Source of the DNA: Fallopia convolvulus | Lineage: Eukaryota; Streptophyta; Magnoliopsida; Caryophyllales; Polygonaceae | Reading direction: 5' to 3' | DNA length: 64,000 nt | Assembly: GCA_964016875.1 (NCBI GenBank) | Contig: OZ024733.1 | Span: forward strand, 20,891,824 to 20,955,823 | Part shown: positions 12,767 through 23,339 of the stretch, in pieces | Numbering within the stretch: the stretch's first letter is position 1 | Layout of the letters: each line of letters starts with the position of its first letter | The notes under the pieces: model-generated | What the model saw: the letters and a program-made list of their open reading frames with translations, nothing else | The model's database searches: none | Told to the model about the DNA's origin: nothing | Translations under genes and position numbers: made by a program

Positions 12767-15216
12767 TAGGGCTGAGCATCGGTTCAAAACCGAACCGAAC
12801 CGACCAAAACCGAACCGAACCGAAAACCGAAACTTGAGATTTGGTGAACCGAAAACCGAACCAAAGCTTTATCGGTTCGGTTCGGTTCGGTTTCGGTTTA
12901 TTCGGTTTCGGTTTAAAGCAAAACCGACCAAACCGAATCAGTTTTGCATTGGATCGCTGATTCTATGTAGCATCGAATCACTGCATTTTCCAAGCAAAAA
13001 ACCAAAAAAAATAAACTCCGAACATCATTCAAGATGAGTAATTACTATAGTCTACTGTCTAAAACAACATTTTAAGATGAGTATCACTATGAATGATTAC
13101 ACCAGATGCAAATATAAGTATAATGTTTGTCAACAAAGTAAGTGGGTCATTTAATTTAAGTCATTCAACAACACACGAATGAGCTTGATGGCAACAATGA
13201 GTTGTCCATGTGATGAGTGAGCATTTGACTTGCGAGTTGACGAAGACTACATTCTCAATTTCAAATACTTGGAGAAATTCAGGTGCAAGACAAATCGATT
13301 GTCCTTTCTTCTACGAAGTCTATAGGTGTCCGATTCATTCTCCTCATTGTGAGCCGGTGAAGATTGGGACTGGAGGCTGGATGTCCGACAGTGGAAAGTG
13401 GATGACTGGCCTATTGGCAGCGGAGGAGGTCGAGATTCCGCGGCGACGGATTTTAGGGAGATAGTTGATAAGGAGAGAGGGAGAGGGCCGAGAGGCGGCT
13501 AGGGTTTGAGAGTCGAAACCTCAGGAGAAAGAGACGGGTTCAAAAGAATCTAAACAACTACTGTCTACTTATCGTTTATATATACCCACACAAACATCGG
13601 CAGAATACATCAATAGACACTTGAACTTGTAAACTTTTTTCAACCATCCCCCTGTAATATAAAATGTTCAAATAAATACCTAAACTTAACTAAATTTGTT
13701 CTATTAAACACAATACACTGATGTGGCATAGTGTGTGAAATACACTCTCTTTGTGAGCGGGTGGGAAACTTATAAATTTTGAATTTGAATTTTTTTTTAA
13801 GTAACAAATTCTAATTAGGCAATAGAATAAAAAAGAAGACAAAAAAACTGAAAAAAATGAAAAAGAATAAAAAGAAGTTGATCTTCACCATCTTAAATCC
13901 CTAAACTAGCGGCAGCCACCTGCTCCTTGCAAGAACCAGGACGGAACGAGATCTTGGACAGAACGAGAACCATTGGCTTGTACTTGCCATTCTCAATTAA
14001 AGGAGGAGGGGAGGCGGGATCCTAGGCTATCGGATTTCGGGGAGGAGGAAGGACGGGATCTGGACGCCAAATCTGGTCGACTTCACCGCCGGTTTGAACT
14101 TGTCGTTCAATTGAAAGAGAACGAGAGGCGAGAATTGGAGTTTGGGGAGGAGAAACGTCGAGATCCGGTCGCCCAGATCTGGTCGAGATCGGCCCGACTT
14201 CACCGTCGGCATAGCGATAACGCCTTTGCAACGAACTGGAATCCACCATCAAGGAACAAGATGAAGAAGAGGAATTCGAGACTCAAACCCTCGAATTTTA
14301 GATGGCCAAAAATGAAGGAATTCGGGACTAATTTGTATGAAAGAACTCGGGACTAACTCCCCGTCCTCCGCTCCCTCTTTCTTTCTGGTTCTTTCGTCTT
14401 TGTTTCTGGTTCCTTCGTACGTCGGCTGTGAAGATATGCCATCGGTGAAGAATTCTGACTCCTTTCAGATCTAGAATTGTAGACTTTGACAAGGCAAAGA
14501 ACATAAGCCGCCGGTGAAGAACTCGGAACTCCGGAGTCCGTCGTTCCAGAGAGGCCTTTCAAATCTAAGAATTGTAGACTTTGACGAGGTAGAGAGGCCG
14601 TCCCGAGTCCGTCATTCCAGATTCCGCCAGTGAAGAATTCTCTGTGAAATTTTTTGGTAGAAAATAGATCTAGGATTTTTTTAATAGATTTGAAAAGTGA
14701 ATATGAGATTTTTGGTAGAAAGATAGATTTAGGATTTTTTTAATAAATTTGGAAAGTGCGTTAGAGTTTTTTTTAATATTTTATTTATTTATTTATTAAA
14801 AGTGAAAAATAAAAGTAATTACATATGTGGCATCTATATGGCACCCGTGGCGCATATGTGGCATCCAAGTCACCGCGAGTGAAGTTCACTCAAGGGACTC
14901 AGTGTCTAAAAGTGCTAAAATTGTTAAGTTGAGGTGTTTATTTGAAACTTTCATAGTATGGGGGGCTGGTTGAAAAAAAGTTACAAGTTCAAGTGTCTAT
15001 TGATGTATTCTGCCCACAAACATCCATAATAGTATCCCACTACCCATCCTTAGTTAACTGATTTAATAAAAAAATCGGTTTAACCGAACCGAACCGAAAT
15101 CGAAATTCTGAAAACTCTTGAACCGATAACCGAACCGAAAAACTTCAGTTTTGGTTCGGTTCGGTTCGGTCGGTTCGGTCCAAATTTTCGGTTTCGCCCG
15201 AACCGTGCTCAACCTA
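12767..15216. mobile_element. Non-autonomous hAT-like element with CGGTTCGGTT ends
   Basis: The left end TAGGGCTGAGCATCGGTTC and the right end GAACCGTGCTCAACCTA are imperfect inverted repeats. Both ends lead into long CGGTT/AACCG runs (12775-12930 and 15075-15205). Flanking 8-mers GTTCATCT (12759-12766) and GTACAATT (15217-15224) match at 5 of 8 positions, compatible with a decayed hAT TSD. The element interrupts the CACTA transposase frame, which resumes at 15217. No transposase is visible. Without the nested Mutator-like element it is about 1 kb. ORFs across the CGGTT runs reflect the repeat, not a gene. Confidence 0.7.
13599..15014. mobile_element. Mutator-like element (non-autonomous) with 10-bp target duplication
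   Basis: The left end GGCAGAATACATCAATAGAC and right end GTCTATTGATGTATTCTGCC are perfect inverses. Imperfect inverted repeats run about 110 bp inward through the words ACTTGAACTTGTAA and CAACTTAAC. The flanks are identical 10-mers, CACAAACATC at 13589-13598 and 15015-15024, as expected for Mutator-type integration. The interior (13900-14650) is GC-richer, with an internal near-repeat containing TAGAATTGTAGACTTTGAC. A 127-residue open frame (13973-14356) is rich in Arg and Glu and resembles nothing I recognise. It could be captured host DNA, as in Pack-MULEs, but that is not shown. Confidence 0.88.
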
Positions 15217-15492
15217 GTACAATTTGATCTTGTAAATCCATACCACCAGATGGTGTTCGATGTAGCTGGTAGAGGATTTTCTCTTAAAGAATATTCATTT
15301 CAAACTTAAAATCTTGAACAAATGTATGAGTTTGCTAATCATATGGATGATCATATGGAGGAACCTCCGAATCCTAAAGCACAAGAGTTCTTCAATATGT
15401 TGGAGGCAGTCGAGACTGAGTTGTGGCCTAACTGTAAGAACCATTCTCAAATGTCAGTGGTTGCTCGTTTATTGAATATCAAGTCAGAGCAT
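15217..15492 (+). pseudogene. CACTA TNP2 transposase, middle segment
   Basis: The frame reads through NPYHQMVFDVAG, meets a TAA stop near 15309, then continues through NEQMYEFANHMDDHMEEP, FFNMLEAVETELWP and MSVVARLLNIKSEH. This is the region after the N-terminal domain in TNP2 transposases, just ahead of the Transposase_21 core. The frame is cut at 15492 by the Tat-lineage retrotransposon and resumes at 19856. Confidence 0.8.
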
Positions 15493-16295
15493 TGTTGGGC
15501 CCTAAAATATCGAGCTAATTTATGAGGTGGGACCACGAAGATATGAAGAGATCGGAATGAATTAAAGACAATATTCACCATTAATGGAGGATTAAACTGC
15601 CTGGAGGAAATCAAGGAGTTGTTGGAACGCATTAACTACATGGCGAAAATCACGGACGCCTTAAATGCTAACGCATTGATGATTCAGCAAAAGTGGTAAA
15701 ATTGGTAAAACTAGCCGTTGGAGGACATTAATAACAAGGCGAGATTCTCGGGATTGGCTCATAAATGACCAGAATGTAAGCCTATAAAAGGGGAGGAAGA
15801 ACATCAGCAAAAAGGGGACGGACATTCTCTCGGACTCACTCTCATACGCTCTCTACAACAAAGCATTCTACATACAATTGTATTTTTATTCTTCGATTAT
15901 TCATCCACGATCTCAAAAGCTATTTTGCTATTCATCTTCTCTCTGGCGTACTCATCAATTGTTCTTCTACATCTGAATGGAATCATAGTGAAGTTTATCT
16001 TCGTTATTCTATATTTTTGCCTATTTATTTCGATATCTATTATTTTACCAATTAACGTGTCTACTACTTATCATTGGTATCTTGAATCATAAGGAGTAAC
16101 TCGTAGCAGTGCAATTACAATCTTATTTCATTATTTTGAATTCATATCTCTTTCTCTACTTGTTTACTAGTTCATTTGCTATTTTCCTTCGAGAATCCCT
16201 TACTATTTGCGAATTAACGTGTTTAAACTGATTTTTTACTAGAGTTCCCTCATTATAGCAGATAACACATTTACTTGTTAAATCTGCCCAAAACA
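15493..16295 (+). repeat. 5' LTR of Tat-lineage element
   Basis: This is an 803-bp repeat with TG...CA ends. A likely TATA region (CTATAAAAGGGGAGG) is at 15781-15795. Compared with the 3' LTR it carries an extra ACTATTTGCGAATTAACG-type segment near 16200-16245 and lacks a short TGTATAAAGGAGC insertion. Confidence 0.92.
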
Positions 16296-16297
16296 AT

Positions 16298-16315
16298 TGG
16301 CGCCCACCGTGGGGC
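16298..16315 (+). promoter_or_regulatory. Primer-binding site of Tat-lineage element
   Basis: TTGGCGCCCACCGTGGGG lies 2 bp after the 5' LTR. Its position and GGCGCC start mark it as a tRNA primer site. I did not assign the tRNA. Confidence 0.75.
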
Positions 16316-16384
16316 CTTTAGCCAAAAATCCCATCAAACACGTTACCTTCTTACTAAACACGTTACCATCACCCCGCTACCAAA

Positions 16385-17644
16385 ATGGCCAATGACCAAA
16401 CTTCCAACACTAGTCCCATTAGTGAACTTGGAAACCGAGAAGCTAACCTCGTCACTCTCAATCAGCCACAAATCATACCTCCTACTATTCCCACCGATAT
16501 TCAAACCAACACATCCACCGACCAAACTCTCAAGCCAAGTAACCCTAACGCATTACCAGAACTGGGGGTCGCATCCGATTCGGTTGTCATAGCCGAACTC
16601 AGGGCCTCTATGCTTTCCTTGCAAAAGGATCTAGAAAAGCAAAAGGAGGCAAATAACCGATTTATAGAAGTTTGTGAAGGACAAATTGAATCTCTAACTC
16701 GTGAAAGAAATTTGCTTCAATCTCAGGTTCAATCACAAGAACAATCAGGTCCAAGTCGACCAAGGGTTTTGGGAGCAATGGATCACGGAGTTGCGCGACA
16801 ACCGGATCTTGATGAACCTAATCACGTCACACCGATTAATGAAAGACAAGTAACAAGTTATTAGGTAAGTGGTAACACGCTTTGCGCTGTCCAAGAGGAC
16901 GCTGAAGTCGTAGCTCTAATAGAGTGGCTTAAAGCTCTTGAGGACCGGTTCAGTCAGGTCCCAGGGGCACCTCAACCAATAGTCATGGAAAGGCGAGATG
17001 GTTATACCGACTCCCCCTTCATTCCGGCTATTGCGAGAGTTGATATTTCGAGAAAGTATCACGTTCCCGATGTACCAAAGTTCGAAGGAATGACAGATTC
17101 AGACCAACAAGTTACGGCTTTCAAACAAGCGATGAGCATTAGCATTGTCCCATTCGAAATGAAGGAAGTGGTAATGTATCGTTGGTTCGGTAACACGTTA
17201 TCTGGTCCAGCTTTAATTTGGCATTCACACTTACCACTTGGAAGTATTTCATCATTTTTTGAATTGGTTGACAAGTTTAGACTCAGGTTTGCAAGTAGTC
17301 GACGGACCAAGAAACGTTCAAGCGACTTATATCGTTTGGTGCAAAAATCTGGAGAATCTTTGAAGACGTTTCTAAATAGGTACAATGAGGAACTCGTCGC
17401 CATTGAAGAATATGATGCCGTAACTTTGGTAGAAGCATTTCGAAGAGGGATATCCACAGGTAACCCCGAACTTTATGATGAATTAACTAAGTATCCTTGT
17501 TCCAACTTTGATGAAGTACAGGCAAAGGCGTTAGCACACATTCGACTTAAAGAGGATGACCTCTTTGTCGCTGGCACGAGGGAAGTACTACGATCAGATC
17601 GGAGGCATGGGAAGCGCGATTTAAGATGTCGTCCGTACCCTTGA
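16385..17644 (+). pseudogene. Tat-lineage gag
   Basis: The frame starts at ATG 16385 and stays in phase to 17644, broken by one TAG stop at 16862-16864. The first part (about 160 residues) is low-complexity with a coiled-coil-like stretch around LQKDLEKQKEANNRF. The second part contains the retrotransposon gag core, from roughly 17060 to 17580. The copy at 1-525 matches 17083-17607. The product would be the structural protein of a cytoplasmic virus-like particle. After RRHGKRDLRCRPYP the frame ends and the expected zinc knuckle and protease are absent. It is a pseudogene in this copy. Confidence 0.85.
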
Positions 17645-17948
17645 GAAAGGACATGACGTTCAAATAAATAAAAGAGCTCGGGAACACGTTACAAAGGTGT
17701 TTCTCATCATTAAACTCGTAAGGAAATAAGATACAAACAAGTTATCAATTTACCATGTAAGCAAAACTTTACTTCATGCTGGAACTAGGTAGTATTCTTC
17801 TATCAAAAATTTGGTATGTGTACTAGTTATGAATTCTGTCATGTTACATTTTTACTTTGAAAGTCATTTCATAAAGTGTGCACTAACTTTCCTATCAAGA
17901 GTATAGTGTCAATACCAGAATAATCAGGACGCCTTACAAAATAATTTT

Positions 17949-18120
17949 ATGGTCGACTTCATTCCTATCCAAACTGATGACACCTTACAAGAAACAATGC
18001 AAGTAGACAACAAGTTACAAATAGGAAAATGGTTACTACATACAAATGGCGCATCAAATCAAGGAGGCATAGGCCTGGAGGTGGCATTGAGCTCACCACT
18101 GGGGGTAGCCCAAGTTGTGC
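17949..18120 (+). pseudogene. RNase H remnant of deleted pol (Tat lineage)
   Basis: The encoded text KWLLHTNGASNQGGIGLEVA followed by LSSPLG matches the start of the plant-type RNase H domain found in Tat/Ogre pol, normally W-x-L-x-V-D-G-(A/S)-S-N. The catalytic Asp before Gly is Asn here. The domain breaks off after about 50 residues. It lies between gag and the minisatellite, where pol would be, so a deletion removed most of pol and left this scrap. Confidence 0.65.
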
Positions 18121-18638
18121 AACATACTTTAAAACGAAACAACGAAAGTGGAACACGTGTCACTTATCTTCAGCAAAGTCAAGATGTAACACACAAAGTT
18201 TCATCATCATGAACGCGTTAAGAGCTAGCAACATAAACTTTAGGTCAAAGGTACTTTACCATTCATTTTTACATATGTCAATACATTCTTTACATACTAC
18301 ACATCGGCCTTTGTAGCCAACACTGGCCTTAGTCGCCAGCACACAAAACATCGGCCTTAGTCGCCAGTATACATCAAATAAAAACTAGCAAGGGACGGCT
18401 TGTGACGTTACAGGCCAAAACATGGGCCCCCGCCTTATAATCAGGCGAACGCTGTGCACACATGACCGGTCAAAGATGCTAAGGTGGAGTGCACTTAAGG
18501 CGCTCTAGAGCAAGGGGAGCCCTTAAGCGCAAATGACATGTAACAATGTACGTGCATATTACATTTGTCATTTGTGTCATCACACTACATACACAAAAAA
18601 CTCCCTTAGTACAGTCTTACACGCGCGCTACAACAATT

Positions 18639-18862
18639 ACAACATCGGCCTCTATAGCCAACACTTACAACATCGGCCTCTGTAGCCAACACTTGCAACA
18701 TCGGCCTCTGTAGCCAACACTTGCAACATCGGCCTCTGTCGACAATACTTACAACATCGGCCTCTGTAGCCAACACTTACAACATCGGCCTTTGTAACCA
18801 ACACTTACAACATCAGCCTCTGTTGCCAGTATTTACAACATCGACCTATGTCGCCAACACTA
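18639..18862 (+). repeat. 28-bp minisatellite, eight copies, ahead of the 3' LTR
   Basis: Eight head-to-tail units of the form ACAACATCGGCCTCTGTAGC plus CAACACTT fill 18639-18862 with 1-6 differences each. Related, less regular units lie at 18300-18372. Such arrays between pol and the 3' LTR are known from Tat/Ogre elements. There are no spacers, so it is not a CRISPR array. Confidence 0.93.
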
Positions 18863-19084
18863 AACCCCGGGTACACGTTATGACAAACGCGTCATCTTGA
18901 TTAGCAGCTTGTCTTGCAAAAGCCTTCATTCAAACGAAGCATACACAACATGACATCTTGATTAAACCGACAAAGACAACATGAGGAGATCATTAGTTTG
19001 ACGACTTCAGGCAATGGTTCCCAAAACAAGTTCAAACCCACACCAAAATATACGAGAGAAATTTTGAGCGGGTTTGGGGGGTAT

Positions 19085-19850
19085 TGTTGGGCCCTAAAAT
19101 ATCGGGCTAATTTATGAGGTGGGACCACGAAGATATGAAGAGATCGGAATGAATTAATGACAATATTCACCATTAATGGAGCATTAAACTGCCTGGAGGA
19201 AATCAAGGAGTGTATAAAGGAGCTGTTGGAACGCATTAACTACATGGCAAAAATCACAGACGCCTTAAATGCTAACGCGTTGATGATTCAGCAGAAGTGA
19301 TAAAACTGGTCAAACTAGCCGTTGGAGGACATTAATAACAAGGCGGGATTCTCGGGATTGGCTCATAAATGACCAGAATGTATGCCTATAAAAGGGGAGG
19401 AAGAACATCAGCAAAAAGGGGACGGAGATTCTCTCGGACTCACTCTCATACGCTCTCTACAACAAAGCATTCTATATACAATTGTATTTTTATTCTTCGA
19501 TTATTCATCCACGATCTCAAAAGCTATTTTGCTATTCATCTTTTCTCTGGCGTACTCGTCAATTGTTCTTCTACATCTGAATGGAATCATAGTGAAGTTT
19601 ACCCTCGTTATTCTATATTTTTGCCTATTTATTTCGATATCTATTATTTTACCAATTAACGTGTCTACTACTTATCATTGGTATCTTGAACCATAAGGAG
19701 TAACTCGTAGCAGTGCAATTACAATCTTATTTCATGATTTTGAATTCATATCTCTTTCTCTACTTGTTTACTAGTTCATTTGTTATTTCCCTTCGAGAGT
19801 TCCCTCATTATAGCAGATAACGCATTTACGTGTTAAATCTGCCCAAAACA
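19085..19850 (+). repeat. 3' LTR of Tat-lineage element
   Basis: This is a 766-bp copy of the 5' LTR preceded by a purine tract GGGTTTGGGGGGTA (about 19070-19083). It ends AAAACA at 19850 and is followed by the AGCAT duplication. Confidence 0.92.
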
Positions 19851-19855
19851 AGCAT

Positions 19856-20304
19856 CATATGTCAAAGAGATGTTATGATGCCATATGTCAACTAGTGAAG
19901 GAGGTTTTGCCGGAAGGTAATAGAATGGTTGACAACTTTTATGAAATTAAGAAATTGGTAAGAGCTTTGGGATTGCCAATGGTGAAATAGATTGTTGCTT
20001 GCAAGGGTGCATGTTCTATTGGGGAGGTGACAAGGACTTGAGTTGTTGCAAAGTTTGTGGGAGTGAAAGATACAAAAGACTTGGAGGGGCACATAGGCAT
20101 AAGAGAGTTGCACACAAGCAGATGTATTATTTTCCTCTTACCCCCAGATTGCAACGCATGTATACATCCACAACAACTGTTGAATTCATGAAATGGCAGA
20201 TTGAACATGTTACAAAAGATGGAGAGATGTGTCATCCGTCTGACTCAGAAGCATGTGGCCCCTTCTGCGATGTTATGAATGTGATTTCCTGGACATTGTT
20301 TTGA
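19856..20304 (+). pseudogene. CACTA TNP2 transposase, start of Transposase_21 core
   Basis: The frame continues from 15492 as HMSKRCYDAI, LVKEVLPEGN and EIKKLVRALGLP. A one-base frameshift near 19990 moves it to the frame reading IDCCLQGCMFYW, KDLSCCKVCG and YYFPLTPRLQRMY, then HPSDSEAC. These are the conserved opening motifs of TNP2 (PF02992), with paired Cys residues. After about 20250 similarity stops and the catalytic core is missing, so an internal deletion follows. The pieces at 12488, 15217 and 19856 are one former gene. Confidence 0.85.
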
Positions 20305-20967
20305 TATCTTGCCTTTTTTGTTTACTGTTTGAGGGATTGTTGATGTTAATGATATATAGTATCTCATTTAGTAGGATTCTTCATTTCAAGATTGTGGTTG
20401 ATGAGATTGGTGGCTTGAACTTGTCTTTTAGGCTTGTAGTTTATATTTTTGGCTTTTAAAATTGTTGTTGTCTGCTAAACTGCTTCAGATTACCTACAAT
20501 TTTTTTGTCTACTGTCTGCTGAACTATGATTTTAACATAACTAGAAGAGTGTCTCCTGAGCTGTTGAACTGACTAGCTGCAGAATTGTAAATTTATGTTT
20601 GTTTTGAATTGTATCTGTTGCTGAACTGTTGAAATATGACTTCCATCTCCGTTGACCGCCTTCCATCTCTCTTTCTATCACTAATTTGTTGTTGTGATAT
20701 GGAGTAATGAATTCTTAAAGATTTTGTTAAATTTCTAGGATAGAATGTTGACCTTGTTTTGGTTGGTTTAAATTTAGGAGGAGCAAACACAAAAAAATCG
20801 AGAGCCTATCAGTTGTTTGTCCATACTCACACATTGGGCCATGATGGACAAAATTTTATTACAAATAAACAAAAAATGTGAATGTAAGTGTGTAAAATTT
20901 CACGCCTAATATAAATGTGATATGGAGTAATGAATTCTTAAAGATTTTGTTAAATTTCCAAGATTGA

Positions 20968-21350
20968 ATGTTGGCCTTGATGGAAGAGAGAAGAGCAGCA
21001 AAAGCAACTGACATTGATGATGATCAACTATTTTTCAAAGTTGTTGGTGGGTCGAAGAGGAGGAGAATTTATGGAATGGGACAGGCGGATTTCATACATT
21101 ATCCAAACACTTCTTCATCGTCCTTTGTAAACCAGGAGATATTGATGACCTAGTGAAACAAAAGATCAGTGAACTCCGCATTACACTTGAGAATGAGATT
21201 CGTGAGAATGTCACCGCTGAGCTTGGTGAGAATATCACCGCTGAGATCCGTGTGAGTGTCACTGCTGAGATCCGCGAGTCTTTTGAAGAAAAATTCGCCA
21301 AATTACAAGAGGAGGTGACAAAGCTTTCACGCCAACAGAATGACAAATGA
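20968..21350 (+). pseudogene. CACTA second gene, TNPA/Transposase_24-like C-terminal part
   Basis: The first frame (20968-21153) reads MEERRAAKATDIDDDQLFFK then VVGGSKRRRIYGMGQ, resembling the end of plant Ptta/En-Spm proteins, where a RVYGLG-type motif is common. A frame change near 21120 leads to the second frame (to 21350), with repeated NVTAE/NITAE/SVTAE words and a heptad-like tail ending KLSRQQNDK, which is probably a coiled coil. TNPA-like proteins bind the subterminal repeats of the element. The 5' part of the gene is missing here. Confidence 0.55.
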
Positions 21351-21597
21351 GATGGCACTTCATTAGGTAGCATTTTCTTAAGGGTCATTAGATTAGCATT
21401 ACTTCACTACTTTTGAACAATTTTTCTTTTCATGTGTTGAACGTTTGTTGTCAATATGGAATTCAAACAATGAAAATGCTTTTATTATTAAGTTCTATGT
21501 TATTTAATTTGTTATTTCTTTTCCAATTCTAGACTATTATAATTATTCAATATATATATATAAATAATATATAAAGAAATAACCAATAAATGGGAAG

Positions 21598-21967
21598 ATC
21601 AAATTAACAAGGATACGGGTCCTCGGTAATTTTGCTTGTAAGCCAATTGTCGAGGACATGGGTTCTCGCTAATTAGCAAGAACCTGTGTTCTCGCTAATT
21701 TTGCTTGTAGGCTAATCAACGTGGACATTGGTTCTCGCTAATTAGCGTGAACCAATGTTCTCGCTAAATTTCGACGTATAGTTCTTGTGTAAGGAATGTC
21801 AGGGCAAGGAAATTCCTACAACAACACCGAGGACATGGTGTACTCGGTAAATTTAGCTACAATCGATTTACCGAGAATACCCGAGTTCTCGGTAAGTCCT
21901 CGGTAAACCTCCTTTAGCGAGGAAAAGTCTGAGTAGTCCTCGGTAAATTCCAGGTTTTTTTGTAGTG
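21598..21967. repeat. CACTA 3' subterminal repeats and terminal inverted repeat
   Basis: Repeated GTTCTCGCTAATT, ACCGAGGACATGG and CTCGGTAAATT words in both orientations mirror those at the 5' end. The last bases, TTTTTTTGTAGTG, are the terminal inverted repeat. Confidence 0.8.
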
Positions 21968-22202
21968 CTTCAATGCCGGCAAAAATTCTTAGATTTGGAG
22001 GTTTCAACCCCCGCCCTCAGATTTGGTGGTTGGTGGACGATGGACAATGGACTTTCAGGCATCGGATTTGTCCTCCCAATTAATTTTTGTTAAGATTTTT
22101 AGCTCTCTTTTTTTAGAGGAATGAGATTTCCAAATCTCAATAATACACCATGGCTATAGTTTGTATACAATACAAACTCACGATTTATGCCTACTCTGTT
22201 TA

Positions 22203-23046
22203 GAGCATCTCCCCTCATAGAACATATACCCATTTTTGGCCTAGCAACCCCCCCCCCCCCTCCATAGGACATATACCCATTTTTCAAATTTTTTTATGGC
22301 CTATGCGAATTTGAGGTCAAATTTGGCCTTGATACTTGTTAGGCTATATGATGGGTCCCACCTTTATCATGGTGGGCCTCCTCTCAATTTATATTTTTTT
22401 TTGTTGTGATTTAATATGTAAGAATTAATTAAAATGTTATAAAAACATACTATTCAAATATTTTTAATTATAAAAATTGTATCATTATAATGGTCTCGTT
22501 GCAACGTTTCATACGAGCCTAATATTTAATATATAAATACGAAATATTATTTTGTATTTAAATGAACTAATTTATTAATAGTCTCATTAAAAACCATACT
22601 TGAAAATAAATTTCAAGTTGGGAAAAAAGAGTACTACAAAATGAAATGTAAGAACATAAAAAACAACATAAAATAAATCCAAATTTAACATAAGCATAAA
22701 CTAATATTCCGGAAGATTAGCATCATTTTCGTCGGAACCATCATTCCTCCTCAATCGACCACTTAGATTACTTCCTTCAGGATATTATAATAATATCTTT
22801 TTGAAATAAAATATAATAATAATTATTCAAAATAGCCGTTATTTTTGAATAAGTTATAGCGGAAAATACATAGTAGAAGAATAAAATTAGCCGTTATAAT
22901 TAAATATTTATAATATTAGCCTATAAAATTTGGCTACAATGGGAGAAGTATTTTTTGGACTTAGGCTAAAATGACATCAAATGGGAAATATACCCAATTT
23001 GGTAGGCTAAAAAAATATGGCATTTGGCTTATGGGGGGAGATACTC
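22203..23046. mobile_element. Tourist-like (PIF-Harbinger) MITE
   Basis: The left end GAGCATCTCCCCTCATAG and the right end, complement GAGTATCTCCCCCCATAAGCC, are near inverted repeats. Each is flanked by TTA (22200-22202 and 23047-23049), the 3-bp PIF-Harbinger TSD. The element is 844 bp, AT-rich and lacks a transposase. A run of C residues is at 22249-22260. Confidence 0.82.
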
Positions 23047-23198
23047 TTAAGGATTTGTAATTCTTTTTATATCTAATACAATACATTTTTTTATTTTAAA
23101 ATATTCCAAATTAGTATTTTAGAAGTTTCTCAAATTATCGCTCTAATATTCCAAATTAGAGCGATAAGATCTCACGATTTATGCCATGTCACCATAGA

Positions 23199-23311
23199 GT
23201 GTTTAATCGAACAAAATTAGTTAAGTCTAGGTGTTTATTTGAATATCTCTAAGTATAGGGTGGTGGTTGGTAAAAGTGTGCAACTTAAGAGACCTATTGA
23301 TGTATTCTGCC
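23199..23311. mobile_element. End fragment of the Mutator-like family seen at 13599-15014
   Basis: TAGTTAAGTCTAGGTGTTTA through GTGTGCAACTTAAGAGACCTATTGATGTATTCTGCC matches the right terminal region of the element ending at 15014. No matching left end was found. It is followed by CACAAATATAT, close to the CACAAACATC duplication of the complete element. Confidence 0.6.
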
Positions 23312-23339
23312 CACAAATATATGTTAAAACAACATTAAA

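Larger units (their letters stand above)
15493..19850 (+). mobile_element. Tat-lineage Ty3/gypsy LTR retrotransposon, pol-deleted
   Basis: LTRs lie at 15493-16295 and 19085-19850. Both start TGTTGGGCCCTAAAATATCG and end GCCCAAAACA. The 5-bp target duplication AGCAT (15488-15492 and 19851-19855) is exact, and removing the element rejoins the CACTA transposase frame. The interior keeps a gag, a scrap of RNase H and a 28-bp minisatellite, while protease, reverse transcriptase and integrase are gone. The gag type, minisatellite position and GGCGCC-type primer site suit the Tat/Ogre/Retand group. The element depends on others for movement and its gag has a stop. Confidence 0.9.
765..21967 (+). mobile_element. 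CACTA (En/Spm) transposon, internally deleted and multiply interrupted
   Basis: The 3' end reads TTTTTTTGTAGTG (ending 21967), the inverse of a CACTACAAAAAAA terminus. The 5' end at 765 reads AACTACAAAAAAACTG, one base from the CACTAC consensus. Both ends carry subterminal repeats built on TTTACCGAGGAC and TTCTCGGTAAA. The body contains fragments of a TNP2-type transposase (12488-12766, 15217-15492, 19856-20275) and a TNPA-like tail (20968-21350). Removing nested insertions leaves about 3.8 kb, far too short for a full CACTA element, so most of the catalytic part is lost. The expected 3-bp TSD is not preserved (TCG versus CTT). The element is dead. It is the outermost host of nest A. Confidence 0.82.

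Noticed and set aside
12735..13037. ORF with repeated RTENRN/KPNR text
   Set aside because: It reads through the CGGTT repeats of the hAT-like element.
18639..18862. CRISPR-like array
   Set aside because: The 28-bp units are contiguous with no unique spacers and lie inside an LTR retrotransposon; it is a minisatellite.
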